Positions 42,229 through 53,764 of a stretch of 64,000 nt of DNA are shown here, piece after piece (positions within the stretch are counted from its first letter, which is position 1; each line of letters begins with the position of its first letter). This DNA is from Nitrospirillum amazonense (lineage in GTDB: Bacteria; Pseudomonadota; Alphaproteobacteria; Azospirillales; Azospirillaceae). The translations under genes and the position numbers were made by a program. The notes below the pieces were generated by a model. That model did no database searches and was not told where the DNA came from. It worked only from the letters and a program-made list of their open reading frames with translations. The DNA lies in contig NZ_VITV01000013.1 in the NCBI RefSeq assembly GCF_007828035.1, forward strand, positions 1 to 64,000, in the 5' to 3' direction.

Positions 42229-44115
42229 TTAGTTCTTGAAATAGGAGATGTGTCCGGCCAAGGTGGGGGAATTTCCAAAGTTGGCGCTGTCCAGCGCTAC
42301 GCTTCCCGTGGAGGCCTGCATGTAAAGGTTGGCCGAAGTGGCGCCGCCGACCGGCTGCAGCAGGATAGGTCCGCCGAGCGCCTTCATGCCGCTGATGCCC
42401 AATATCATGTTGATCCCGCCCTCGGCCGCAGCATTGGTGCCGCTTGCCTGGCTTTGGACAGGCAATCCCGTGAGGACAGCGGCCCCCTTGCCGGATAGTC
42501 CACCCTTGAAAGCTATACGGAACTGCAGGTCAACGCGGGTGCCCTGGACCTCATACTCGCAGGTGTTCAGGGTCGCTGTGTTGGCCGTTCCGCCCAGGCC
42601 AAGCCCAAGGGTGCATGGGGCCCGGCCGCCCCAGTACTGGTTATTGCTATGACTACCAGTCTCCACGATACCGTTATAGCCTTCCATCGGGTGGGTGGTT
42701 TCCATCAGCACGTGGGCCACGTTGTTGCTGGTTGTTCCTGTGAACTGCAGGCCCGCTGCTCGCGTGTTGTGTCGGTTGAAGGTATAGATATGGCCGCTGA
42801 CGGTTGTGAAGGACGTATTGTTCAAGCCCACTCCGACATCGTTGCCCTCTAGCTCCAGATTATTGATCTGAAGGCCCGTGGCACCGTCGATCGCGAATCC
42901 GTAGCCGTTGCCGTTTCCGGCCCATGGTTGCTCCAGCACGACACCACGCCCCATCGTGGCGGCAAGGCCCTTGACGAAATACCAGTTCGCGTTGCCAACG
43001 CTATCCACCTGATCCTGATCGAAGAATACGAACTGGCAGAGGAAGGGGGCGCCACTCGGATAGGTCGCCACGGGCGGATCACAATAATAAATACCCTGGT
43101 ATCCACCCATCCATTGGTTGTGGTGGAAAATCGACCCTTGGGCGTTAATGATCCGTGCTCCGTAATATCCAGACTCGCTGCTATATAGCTGACAGACATT
43201 ATTGGAAGCAATAATCGAGTTGTTGTAATCTTTATCGGCCGCTGAAATCGGCCCCGGCATGTATAGGCAGATCTTGGTCGCATCTTCTCCGGCGCCATCG
43301 ATGCGGTTATTATAGATCTGCGTTTGCCATTGGCGATTCACGTCTAAGGCGTGATTGCAGGATAGGAAGAAATTGTCGTGGATGCTGCCAGTGTTGGACA
43401 GAGCCCACTTGACCCCATGTGCCTCTGACTTGGCGTTCCCGCCGCAACGGACGGTGAAGTTGGCAATCTCCACGTTAATGGTGTTGAAATTGCCGTTATC
43501 GTAGCCGTTGTCATAGAAGACAGGGTAATTGCCGCCTTTGGCCGTGATGACGGTCGAATGGTTACCGCAGCCGATGAGTTTCACGCCGTGCTTGCCCGTC
43601 GTGTTGACCGACGAGCCGGCATAGTAGGTACGGTTGCATGAAAATTCGATCCGTCCGCCGGACGGCAAGGTATTGCCCGAATAGGGTCCTAAAAATCCCA
43701 TGAGCTGGTCTAGGGCCGGTACAATATCGGTCTTGCCATCCGCCAAGCCTCCGGCCATCTCGGGATGCACGATAACTTCGTTCAGGGCCCAATACGCTCC
43801 ATCCGCCGATTGGAACCCGGCATAGGAAGCCTGGGTGTTCACGCGGATATAACGAGCGGCGCCCCCATCCCCTGCCGTGGCATAGCCGGATGTCCGCAAC
43901 GTGCGGGTGCTTTTCGGGATACGAAGCGCCGCCGCCGCCGCGCGGGATTCATAGGTTTGTTCCGTTCCCACTCCAGGGCTGTCGCGGCTGTTGTGGGCCT
44001 CTTCTTTAATTTGATCGGTCTGCCCCGACTGATCCGGTTGGGCATAAGAAACTGCGGAAATGGCGTTTAAAATGGCGACGGCAGCAAGACCGCGCAATAA
44101 CGCTGATATGGGCAT
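42229..44115 (-). CDS. Secreted right-handed beta-helix protein (pectate-lyase-superfamily-like)
   Basis: 628 residues from ATG 44115, which opens a Sec signal peptide (MPISALLRGLAAVAILNAIS, cut after SYA). The early part has the pectate lyase superfamily opening: YATAGDGGAARYIRVN, ADGKTDIVPALDQLMGFL, GGRIEFSCNRTYYAG and LIGCGNHSTVI. Asn-rich coil repeats follow (IYNNRIDGAG, IIASNNVCQL, IFHHNQWMGG, LEGNDVGVGL). Such proteins bind or cleave polysaccharides; the catalytic residues are not evident, so the substrate is open. An IS5-family element ends 24 bp upstream of the start, leaving only a GGAG ribosome-binding site, so any promoter must come from the IS. Confidence 0.8.
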   Translation of the reverse strand: MPISALLRGLAAVAILNAISAVSYAQPDQSGQTDQIKEEAHNSRDSPGVGTEQTYESRAAAAALRIPKSTRTLRTSGYATAGDGGAARYIRVNTQASYAGFQSADGAYWALNEVIVHPEMAGGLADGKTDIVPALDQLMGFLGPYSGNTLPSGGRIEFSCNRTYYAGSSVNTTGKHGVKLIGCGNHSTVITAKGGNYPVFYDNGYDNGNFNTINVEIANFTVRCGGNAKSEAHGVKWALSNTGSIHDNFFLSCNHALDVNRQWQTQIYNNRIDGAGEDATKICLYMPGPISAADKDYNNSIIASNNVCQLYSSESGYYGARIINAQGSIFHHNQWMGGYQGIYYCDPPVATYPSGAPFLCQFVFFDQDQVDSVGNANWYFVKGLAATMGRGVVLEQPWAGNGNGYGFAIDGATGLQINNLELEGNDVGVGLNNTSFTTVSGHIYTFNRHNTRAAGLQFTGTTSNNVAHVLMETTHPMEGYNGIVETGSHSNNQYWGGRAPCTLGLGLGGTANTATLNTCEYEVQGTRVDLQFRIAFKGGLSGKGAAVLTGLPVQSQASGTNAAAEGGINMILGISGMKALGGPILLQPVGGATSANLYMQASTGSVALDSANFGNSPTLAGHISYFKN

Positions 44116-44155
44116 GGGCAGTACTCCGGAAATTTCTAACAGAGTGTTGAAGAAG

Positions 44156-44482
44156 TCAGCTTCTTCGGGCTTTGAGAGTGACCTCGTCGTCGTTGTCGTA
44201 TGAGAGCTCGATCTCAAGCGTGCCGTCATCGTTAAGCTCAGCCGATCCTGAGCCGGTGACCTCATCACCTTCATCGGAACCGCCCCACCGGAAGAAGACG
44301 ATGGAGCGGCCATATTGCAGATCCAGGCTGGCTTGCATGGCGCCGAAGGCCATTTCACCGTGGCCGTCGTTGCCGATGGTCAGCGTGGCGGGCCCGGCCA
44401 GGTTGAGGTAGCTGCCATCCCAGAGGTCAGCCTCAACGATCCGCCAACGCCCGAGGATTTTGCAATCCGCCGGGCCGCTCAT
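44156..44482 (-). CDS. Small acidic protein, passenger gene of the IS5-family element
   Basis: 108 residues from ATG 44482, which overlaps the transposase stop (ATGA). The sequence (MSGPADCKILGRWRIVEADL, then LAGPATLTIGNDGHGEMAFG, GRSIVFFRWGGSDEGDEVTG, IELSYDNDDEVTLKARRS) is acidic and beta-rich. It resembles a small hypothetical-protein family I have seen in proteobacterial genomes, with no known function. Both ends lie inside the terminal repeats; its stop is directly adjacent to the left repeat. It moves with the IS and is probably translated by coupling to the transposase. Confidence 0.65.
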   Translation of the reverse strand: MSGPADCKILGRWRIVEADLWDGSYLNLAGPATLTIGNDGHGEMAFGAMQASLDLQYGRSIVFFRWGGSDEGDEVTGSGSAELNDDGTLEIELSYDNDDEVTLKARRS

Positions 44483-45591
44483 GGCGTAACCGCCAGGAGC
44501 TTGGGCAGGCGCACCAGGTTGTAAGCGGCGGCGGTGAAGGCGAAGGCCCAATCCACCTTGGCGAGGCCGCGCAGCTTGGTTCGGCGCAAGCCAGCCACCG
44601 TCTTCATCCAGCCGAAGGCCTCCTCAATGCGCTTGCGCGCCTTCAAGGATGCCGAATAGCCGGGGTGGCGGGTGGTGCGCCCGTCGATGGCCGAACGCCG
44701 CCCGCTGATGTTCTGGGCAACATGCGGGCGCACATTGAGCGTCCGCAGTTCCTCCACGAAGTCGGCGGCGTCATAGGCCCGGTCACCACCCAAGGTGATG
44801 GCGCGAGGCCGGTTGGCCCAGCCTTCGATCATCTCCAGGGCAGCCAGTCGTTCCGCGTGCCCCGATGCGCGGGTCAGCCGTGTGTCCACGATCAGCCCCG
44901 ACCGGTTCTCCATCAGTCCATGCCCGATGAAGCACAGCCTGGCTTCCATACCGGCACCCTTCCGGTAGAGCCTGGCATCGGGATCGGTCGCGCTCTCATG
45001 CATTTCGTTGGAACGTTTCTCACCACGGAAGTCCGCCGGAGCGTTTCGCCCGCCACCGGTGTCGCCATCTCCCTTACCATCGTCGTCTTGGCGATCCGGG
45101 GATGCTTTCGGCCTGAAGCTTTTCTGCGACGCCCAAGCCTCGATCAAGGTCCCGTCAACGCTGAAGTGTTCGCTGGACAGCAGCCGTTTCACCCTCGGCT
45201 GGGCCAGCACCGCCACCAGGAACTTCGACGCGATCTCACCGTCCAGCAGACGGTCCCGGTTCTTGGAGAACGTCGAATGATCCCACGCCGGATCATCCAC
45301 GCCCAAGCCCACGAACCAGCGGAACAGCAGGTCGTATTCCAGCCGCTCCATCAACTGACGCTCAGACCGGATCGAGTAGAACGCCTGCAACAGCATGGCC
45401 CGCAGCAGCATCTCCGGCGCGACCGACGGCCGCCCCATGCCGGAATAAAGCGCGCCGAAGTCACCCGACAGAACCGCCAGCGCCGTGTTCGCCATCTCCC
45501 GGATCGGGCGGAGCGGATGATCCGCCCGCACCCGCATCTCAAGATCAACGTAGGAGAACAACTCCCCCGACCGCTCGTCTGATCCCCGCAT
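44479..45591 (-). CDS. IS5-family DDE transposase
   Basis: About 370 residues from ATG 45591 (MRGSDERSGELFSYVDLEMR); an upstream Met at 45630 is less likely. The N-terminal DUF772 domain has HPLRPIREMANTAL and a GRPSVAPEMLLRAMLLQAFY block. The DDE core shows the first Asp in HFSVDGTLIEAWAS, the second in GGDRAYDAADFVEELR and the Glu in RKRIEEAFGWMKTVAGLRR. It appears complete and may be active. Confidence 0.9.
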   Translation of the reverse strand: MRGSDERSGELFSYVDLEMRVRADHPLRPIREMANTALAVLSGDFGALYSGMGRPSVAPEMLLRAMLLQAFYSIRSERQLMERLEYDLLFRWFVGLGVDDPAWDHSTFSKNRDRLLDGEIASKFLVAVLAQPRVKRLLSSEHFSVDGTLIEAWASQKSFRPKASPDRQDDDGKGDGDTGGGRNAPADFRGEKRSNEMHESATDPDARLYRKGAGMEARLCFIGHGLMENRSGLIVDTRLTRASGHAERLAALEMIEGWANRPRAITLGGDRAYDAADFVEELRTLNVRPHVAQNISGRRSAIDGRTTRHPGYSASLKARKRIEEAFGWMKTVAGLRRTKLRGLAKVDWAFAFTAAAYNLVRLPKLLAVTP

Positions 45592-45669
45592 GCCGCCCTC
45601 GGCTCCGTTCCAAGGCCAACAGTGAATCATGCCAACACTCAGGCGGCCACAGGCTTTTTCAACAGCCTG

Positions 45670-46105
45670 CTAGGCAGCCCCCTCTCGCATCCCATTATCC
45701 TGTGCAGGAGGCAACGGATCAGTTTCGGATGCGTCAACCGGAACGATCCTGCTAGATTAACATCGGGCGGTGTCCGGAAATTGGAAGGGATAGGGAGACC
45801 TTAAAGTCTCCTGATATGGTGGCGCGTCCAATTGCCCTCGTTGGAGAGGCTGAAGGTTGCAGGCTTGGAGGAGTCTCGTTTGATTGATTGACGTTAGGCA
45901 ATCGTTTCGCAAAGGTGGTTCAGGGCTGATTGATACCGTACACGTTCCAATTTGGTACATGGCTTCAATGATAAAGCGCCTACCGTGGAGTTATGAGGCA
46001 ATGACGAGCTTATATAAGAATAAGCGGATGATGTATAATTGGATCATCCTGGAAAAAATAGGGACTTTGCGCAAATAGTCTGCCCGAAAATTTTCTGAAG
46101 TGGTT
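45670..46105. other. Spacer without a credible gene
   Basis: There is no supported gene. A short stem GGAGAC-CTTAAA-GTCTCC lies at 45794-45811. The sequence becomes AT-rich towards 46,100, probably holding the promoter of the hydrolase gene. Confidence 0.35.
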
Positions 46106-47293
46106 ATGTCAATGAATTCCTCACGTATCATTTTCGATTCGCCGAGCCTTGCTGTTGTTTGCAAGCCAGGGACGCGGAGAGAAGTTGTAATCACGTTTAA
46201 TGAACGTGGAATGCTCGCCAACGGGACTAGGTTCTGGGGGGAGGAGTATCTGTCGGCAATGGGCTACAGTCTGTACGGTGTTATGTCCAAGTCTCCGAAT
46301 TGGTTTCCAAGAAAAGATATGGAGGGAGCCATAAGAGTTATTAATTCTGATCTGCAACAGAGTCGTCCACTATCCATTATTACGTATGGGCATAGCCAGG
46401 GGGGGTACGCAGCCCTCCGTTATTCCGCTGATTTAAACGCGGTGGCTATTGCATCCAGTCCTCAATACACAATTGATCCGGCAAAATCGGAAGGTATGGC
46501 GGGGCCTTATTATAAATTTTTTGATAGTAGCCTCCATGAGGAGATGGAGATCAGGCGCGAGCATGTAAAAAAGGGATCTGTATTTTTTTATGACCCTATT
46601 TTTGAAGAAGATAGTTGGCATGCGAGAAAAATAATTGAAAACTCTGATGCGACTCCAATCCTTGCGCCTTTTACCGGTCATGCGACAATACTTCATCTAA
46701 TCGATACTGGGGCCATTGATTCGATATTTAATTCTGATCAAATAACCATTGATGCGTTTTCCATTAGAAAAAAGATCAGAAATCATCGCGGGAAATCTGT
46801 TATTTATTGGATAAATCGCGTTTATGCTCTTAGTCGAAACGTCGATCGATTCGCAGGTGAAATTGAGCATGCTGCCAGGAATGCTGTCAAATTTGCATCG
46901 AGGAGTCCGGAGCCCAGGGTGGAATTAGCTAAGATACTTTATCGGACTGGTCGGCACGAAGAGGCAGGTAGTGCAATTTCCCTTGCTTTTACCTTTGTAG
47001 AGGAGGCCTCTCGAGAAGAGGTCTGGTATGAGATAATTGAGCTTCTCGGAAAAATACATGGTCCAAAGCCAGCTTTGCTGGCATCCCAATTGCTGGTACT
47101 TTACCGGCCGGCGCTTATTCATGCTCAATTCTTATTAGCTTATTATCTAATATACACGAAAAGGTTTGAAGAGGGTCGCGCAATTTTGCGACAAATTTTG
47201 TCTTATGGGGGTCATGTTAGTGACCGTAATCAATTTCTTTCTCTTTTACTCGAGGCTGGAATGCAGGCGGAGTGGAAAGAATTATCAAAATAG
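46106..47293 (+). CDS. Alpha/beta hydrolase-fold protein with a C-terminal helical repeat region
   Basis: About 395 residues. GTG 46100, ATG 46106 and ATG 46112 are all possible starts; ATG 46106 is taken. Residues ~25-220 look like an alpha/beta hydrolase: VVITFNERG, the nucleophile elbow YGHSQGGYAALRYS, and a possible late His in PFTGHATILHL. Residues ~230-395 are helical and TPR-like (PRVELAKILYRTGRHEEAGS, then FLLAYYLIYTKRFEEGRAIL). There is no signal peptide. It is much AT-richer than neighbouring genes and sits between IS elements, so it is probably acquired. Hydrolases of this type occur beside surface-polysaccharide genes; the substrate is unknown. Confidence 0.7.
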   Translation: MSMNSSRIIFDSPSLAVVCKPGTRREVVITFNERGMLANGTRFWGEEYLSAMGYSLYGVMSKSPNWFPRKDMEGAIRVINSDLQQSRPLSIITYGHSQGGYAALRYSADLNAVAIASSPQYTIDPAKSEGMAGPYYKFFDSSLHEEMEIRREHVKKGSVFFYDPIFEEDSWHARKIIENSDATPILAPFTGHATILHLIDTGAIDSIFNSDQITIDAFSIRKKIRNHRGKSVIYWINRVYALSRNVDRFAGEIEHAARNAVKFASRSPEPRVELAKILYRTGRHEEAGSAISLAFTFVEEASREEVWYEIIELLGKIHGPKPALLASQLLVLYRPALIHAQFLLAYYLIYTKRFEEGRAILRQILSYGGHVSDRNQFLSLLLEAGMQAEWKELSK

Positions 47294-47378
47294 TACCTCG
47301 TTTGGAGTGCGCCCCCTTTGGGGTGGACACTGCGGATAAAAGATTGACGGTGATGTCGGGCCTTGCAGGAGTAGGGTC

Positions 47379-47433
47379 ATGGCGAAGCACCGTTCAAACG
47401 CCAAGTGGTTGCCGAATATGCTGGTGGTAATCT
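47379..47433 (+). pseudogene. IS3-like OrfA scrap 1
   Basis: MAKHRS at 47379, then, after a frame change, FKRQVVAEYAGG: the start of an OrfA helix-turn-helix from an IS3-type element. About 20 codons remain. TGGGGTGGACA-like terminal DNA lies just upstream, near 47325. Confidence 0.45.
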
Positions 47434-47549
47434 GTACAGAGACGGTTATGTCCTGACAGTAGACCGCTCATGAGGTTATCAGACGGCGGTGACCTGCTCC
47501 CCGAGCACGCCCCCAGTTTAAGTTAGAGACCGCCTCAAGCAGGAGACGG

Positions 47550-47625
47550 ATGATGAAGCGTTCACGGTTCACGGAAGAGCAGATCATTGGGGTTTTGCGG
47601 GAACAGGGTAAGACCGGATGTTTGT
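47550..47625 (+). pseudogene. IS3-family OrfA scrap 2
   Basis: MMKRSRFTEEQIIGVLREQG is the standard N-terminus of IS3-family OrfA. Homology ends after about 21 codons, replaced by the upstream flank of an IS110-type gene. Confidence 0.7.
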
Positions 47626-47713
47626 CCGAGGTGAGGTGGCTCGTCCCCGCATTCACGCGGATCGAGGGTTGCTCGTGGTATTGAGCCTTTCCTCACCGTG
47701 AGGAGGACGAGCC

Positions 47714-47845
47714 ATGGAGCAGTATAGCAGCGAAGCCTATATCGGATTGGACGTTTCGAAGTTACGGAACGCCGTTGCCGTCGCCGAAGGCGGCCGGAAC
47801 GGCGAGGTGAACCGCGCCGGGATTGTCGGAGGCTTTCACTCCTGA
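47714..47845 (+). pseudogene. IS110-family transposase, N-terminal scrap
   Basis: ATG 47714 follows AGGAGG by about 6 nt. The frame reads MEQYSSEAYIGLDVSKLRNA and VAVAEGGRNGEV, the first RuvC-like strand with its catalytic Asp, then departs from the family and stops at 47845. It abuts the left end of the IS4-family element. Confidence 0.7.
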
Positions 47846-48982
47846 GAGACTGAAGCCACGATGAGCGTAAGCATGCGGCGTAGCTTTCAATTACCCACAG
47901 TCAGGTCTCCTGCGATCTCGGCTCCGAGCTTAATGTCGGTCAGTCGGGTGAGGCCGCGCCAGATGACCGTGTTGCCCGGTGGAGGGTCCGCTGCTCTCGC
48001 GAGATATCCGCCAAGTCGGGCCAGCTTGGTCAGATAGAATATCAGGGTTCCGGGCTGGGTTCTGCGGTTGCCGGCGTCGCCGATGAGCCGGTCGGGAATT
48101 ACGATCTCCTCGTCAGTCAGCGCCACGGTGGGCGGCGAGTCTGGCGAAGTTCGGGCGAGCATTGTTAGCCACAATACGCGCCAGCTGATGATGCAGAAGA
48201 CCGAGACCAAGTTTGCCAGGCGATCGGCAGTGCGCAATTTCGCGTCCTCCGCTCGGCAGCCGGATTTCAAGATCTTGTGGAAGACCTCGATCTTCCAGCG
48301 CATCGCGTACCATTTGATTTTCTCGACGGCCTCAGCGCAGCTTGCGACCGGAAGGTCACTGAGCAACTTCCATTCGATGCGTTTTCGGCCCTTTGGGGCG
48401 CTCGGCTCGACAGCGTGGATGACCGTAAGGTCCAGCGACGGATAGCGCCTCTGCTTTCCGATCGGTGGCAAGACCCGAATTCGCTTGAACCGGACATCCA
48501 GCGCGACTTTGACAACTTCGCCGGCATCGTCACGCACTTCGATGATGTGCTGGCCCGCAGTGCCGACGTCACTCATCTCGGCCGCGACCGTGTGGCTCCC
48601 GTCGCCAGCCAGGCGGTCGACGCAGGTGCGAACCACAAAATGCGTGCCCAATTCCTGGGTGAGGCAGTAGAGCTCAAAGATATCGCTCTCGCGGTCACCG
48701 ACATGAATACACCGGTCTGGCTGGCCAAAGCGGTCGATCGACTGGCGAAGATTCTCCAGCCATCGGACGCTCTCCTTCTTCTCGATCGGAACGCGCGTCG
48801 GGTTGATTTTACGCTTGAGCGCGGCGGTTCCTCTGAACTTGTCGCGGTTCCAGAATTTCACCGCCGCCAGTCCGAGTGGCAGTCCTTCGACCGTGACGGC
48901 CAAGCTGGAATGCATCAGGATTCCGCATACGGCGTGATGGCGAAGCCGTCCCTTTTTGTCGCGCCCGCTGTTGATGCTCTTA

Positions 48983-49831
48983 GGGCCTGTTGACAAAGAA
49001 GGGTAGCTAGATTTTGGCGGCGGCGAGATTGAGGAAGCCTATGAAGGATTTCGCGGTTTGTCGTATCGGGTGGCGATGCAGCGGAACTGCTTCAGCCGAT
49101 TGAACATGCGCTCGATGCGGTTGCGGTCCTTGTAGCTCTGGAAGTCGCAAGCGATCGGCTCCCGCCGGTTCGATCTGGGTGGGATGACGGGCAGGACGCC
49201 GTGGACGAGCAGGCCTTGCCGGACCTCGTCGCCATCATAGCCCTTGTCGGCCAGCATCAGCCTGGGCTTGCGCACATCAAGGTCGAACAGGTCCGGCACG
49301 GCTTCGTAGTCGGAAGCCTGGCCACCGGTCAGGACGAAGCCGAGAGGGCGTCCTTGACCGTCTGCGCGGGCGTGGATTTTGCTCGTAAAGCCGCCGCGGC
49401 TTCGACCAAAGCCCTCCTTATGAGTCCCCCTTTTGCGCCGGCGGCCTGGCTGTGGCCCCGGACGGTGGTGCTGTCGATCATGTGCTGCCAGTCGTCGGTC
49501 AGCCCAAGATCGACCAGGGTCTGAAGCAGCGCGTCCCACACCCCCTGCTCGGCCCAGCGCCGGAACCGAACATAGACAGAGTTCCATTTACCGTAGCGCT
49601 CGTGCATGTCCCGCCACGGGCAGCCGACACGTAGTACGTAGAGCATCCCGTTCAGGAAGCGGCGATTGTCGTGAGATGGCCGGCAACCCCGGCCGCGCTC
49701 GGATGGCAACAATGCCTCGATAATCGCCCACTCTTCGTCCGTTACATCGCCGCGCATCAAGCTGACCTCCGTAAAGATCAGCGTTGAATCACGCCCGACA
49801 CATCTTGGGAAGCCCCTTTGTCAACAGGTCC
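48983..49831 (-). mobile_element. IS5-family (IS427 group) insertion sequence inside the IS4 transposase
   Basis: 849 bp. The ends are GGGCCTGTTGACAAAG (48983-48998) and, inverted at 49816-49831, GGACCTGTTGACAAAG. TA flanks both sides (48981-48982 and 49832-49833), and removing one copy restores the host frame. Confidence 0.9.
49039..49760 (-). CDS. IS427-group transposase in two frames (orfA/orfB, likely programmed frameshift)
   Basis: OrfA (49760-49329) begins MMRGDVTDEEWAIIEALLPS and includes CPWRDMHERYGKWNSVYVRF and DDWQHMIDSTTVRGHSQAAG. OrfB continues in another frame as GFGRSRGGFTSKIHARADGQ, LMLADKGYDGDEVRQGLL and RIERMFNRLKQFRCIATRYD, with the DDE residues in IDSTTV, ADKGYD and RIERMF. 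The switch falls at an AAAAGGGGG-type slippery run near 49427-49436, as expected for this group. OrfB stops after PRNPS, a little earlier than usual, and the remaining tail codons follow out of use. Confidence 0.85.
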
Positions 49832-50265
49832 TAGTGAACCCGACGTCATGGGGCTTGCGGCGTTGGTAAGTGAACTCCGTCGTATCCTGCAGCAACAGGA
49901 TCGGGCCGTTGCAGGCGTCATACCGCGCCCGGGTGGCGTCGAAGTGCCCACTCAGGATATCGCCTTCCTCCACCTTGGTATTGGAGAAGAACCGATAGGC
50001 GGCCTTCGTGCTTGCCCAATCCTGGCACGCGAAGGGAATGGACCCGCCCATTCCGTCGCCGAGCTGCTTCAGGATGTCCGCAAACCGCCGACCAAGCCGC
50101 GCGTCTTTGAACGCCGCCTCATCGACCTCTTGGTCGCTCCAATGCGCTGAACCATCGTTCCGAACCGACATCCCGCACCCCATCAAGCGAATCAGGTGCT
50201 CGATAAGGAATCACTGCCGCGCGACAAACAGGATGAGAGCAGCGCGACAATCAGGATGAGAATCG

Positions 50266-50316
50266 CCAGCAGCTGCCCCGGCGGAGGGCGTAGCCCGTAG
50301 CCGGGGCAGCTGCTGG
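50266..50316. repeat. Perfect 16-bp stem with nested hairpin in the IS21 leader
   Basis: CCAGCAGCTGCCCCGG (50266-50281) pairs exactly with 50301-50316, and the 19-nt loop holds GGGC-GTA-GCCC. It lies between the left terminal repeats and istA. It may insulate istA from outside transcription. Confidence 0.75.
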
Positions 50317-50400
50317 TGTGGCGCCTTTTGGGTGCTGCGGATGGTCGGGGTCGGCCGGGTAAAGAGGGAGCATCTCGGATTTCCAGAGGATGCCCCGTGA

Positions 50401-52769
<2,369 letters not shown>

Positions 52770-52944
52770 AGCGATCCTGCACTGCCGCGACCATCCCTTC
52801 TCATCCTGATTTTCGCCAGCCTCTCACACAGATTGTCGCGCTATAGAATCACAAGGGATTCATTTGATTCAACATTCCCGTGTCCGGGATCTTTATTTGA
52901 GTCAGCGACTTATGGGTAATTGAAAGCCTCGCCGGAGGGGTACG

Positions 52945-53070
52945 TTCCGTCAGCGCCTTCTTCAACTGATCAAGCAGGCCGTTCTGGTCAAACGCCGTCT
53001 TGGCGTCCGCTCCGGCAAGCAACTGGTCAAGGATCGCGTCAGGGATAACAGGCTCTTTGCGTCGGGCCAT
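52945..53070 (-). pseudogene. IS256-family transposase, N-terminal scrap
   Basis: ATG 53070 opens MARRKEPVIPDAILDQLLAG and KTAFDQNGLLDQLKKALTER, a common IS256 N-terminus different from the copy at 1996. Homology stops at about 52945, exactly where the IS4-family terminal repeat begins. The open frame runs on to 52849 through IS4 DNA by chance. Confidence 0.8.
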
Positions 53071-53147
53071 GGAGGGTCTCCTTTTTCCTCACTATAACCC
53101 CGCCGAGCACGAAATTCCTGATAGTCCCGCGCCGGTTGCATCAGCAG

Positions 53148-53620
53148 GGCTTCCGGGGTTCCCTGCGGGTCGTCGCCGAGTGGGCGACCCGCCGGCAGCG
53201 CGCGGATCAGATGGGGGCAGAGGCCCTCAGCGCACGCTGTCGGCTCGAACCATCGCCCGGCTCATGACCTTGGGCAGCGATACCCTGACCAAGGCGGAAA
53301 CCATCGTCATCGCTGCCATTGAAGGGGGCGTCCCCGGCTTGGTCGATACCAGGAACATTGTCGCCGACTTCCAGGGGATGATCCGGCGCAAGTCCCTCAG
53401 CGACCTCCAACCTTGACTGGATCGGGCCAAAGGTAGCCTGGTGGCGTCGTTCGCCAACGGCATCATCAAGGATCGCGCCGCTGTAGCCGCCGCCATCACG
53501 TCACCCTGGTCCAATGGCCAAACCGAAGGCCAGATCACCAAGCTCAAACTCGTCAAACGCCAGATGTATGGCCGCGGCAAGCTTGACCTACTCCAGGCCC
53601 GCGTCATCGGTGCCGAATGA
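53148..53620 (+). pseudogene. ISL3-family transposase, C-terminal remnant
   Basis: GFRGSLRVVAEWATRRQRAD, then (in another frame) SARTIARLMTLGSDTLTKAE and, after an in-frame TGA at 53414-53416, ASFANGIIKDRAAVAAAITS and SPWSNGQTEGQITKLKLVKR ending RVIGAE. The SNGQTEGQITKLK block with the catalytic Glu is diagnostic of ISL3. There is at least one frameshift and one stop, and the N-terminal zinc-finger part is missing. Confidence 0.8.
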
Positions 53621-53764
53621 TCTGCCCATCATCAAGTTTGCGTCAGAGACCCTATTGGGCGCCGATACGGGGTCCCGTTACGCCGCCGATTATAGGATGG
53701 CCCGCCCCTCTCGAAGCGATGGGTTAAGATTGCAGACCTTTGCGAGAGGGAGAGGAGCGGACCG

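Larger units (their letters stand above)
44140..45669 (-). mobile_element. IS5-family insertion sequence carrying a passenger gene
   Basis: About 1,530 bp. The ends are CAGAGTGTTGAAGAAG (44140-44155) and, inverted at 45654-45669, CAGGCTGTTGAAAAAG. The flanks are CTAA (44136-44139) and CTAG (45670-45673). Both fit the CTAR/YTAR target typical of IS5-group elements but differ in the last base. It contains the transposase and a 108-codon gene overlapping it by 4 bp. Confidence 0.8.
47887..50171 (-). pseudogene. IS4-family (Tn5-like) transposase interrupted by an IS5/IS427-type element
   Basis: The first part (50171-49834) has the Tn5-type N-terminal domain: DARLGRRFADILKQLGDGMG, then SIPFACQDWASTKAAYRFFS and LLLQDTTEFTYQ. 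The second part (48981-47887) resumes KSINSGRDKKGRLRHHAVCG. It carries HVGDRESDIFELYCLTQEL and the Y-(2)-R-(3)-E-(6)-K signature (YAMRWKIEVFHKILK), ending VGN. Joining the two across the insertion restores GFTKSINSG exactly. The rest looks intact, so this was an active transposase until the insertion. Confidence 0.9.
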
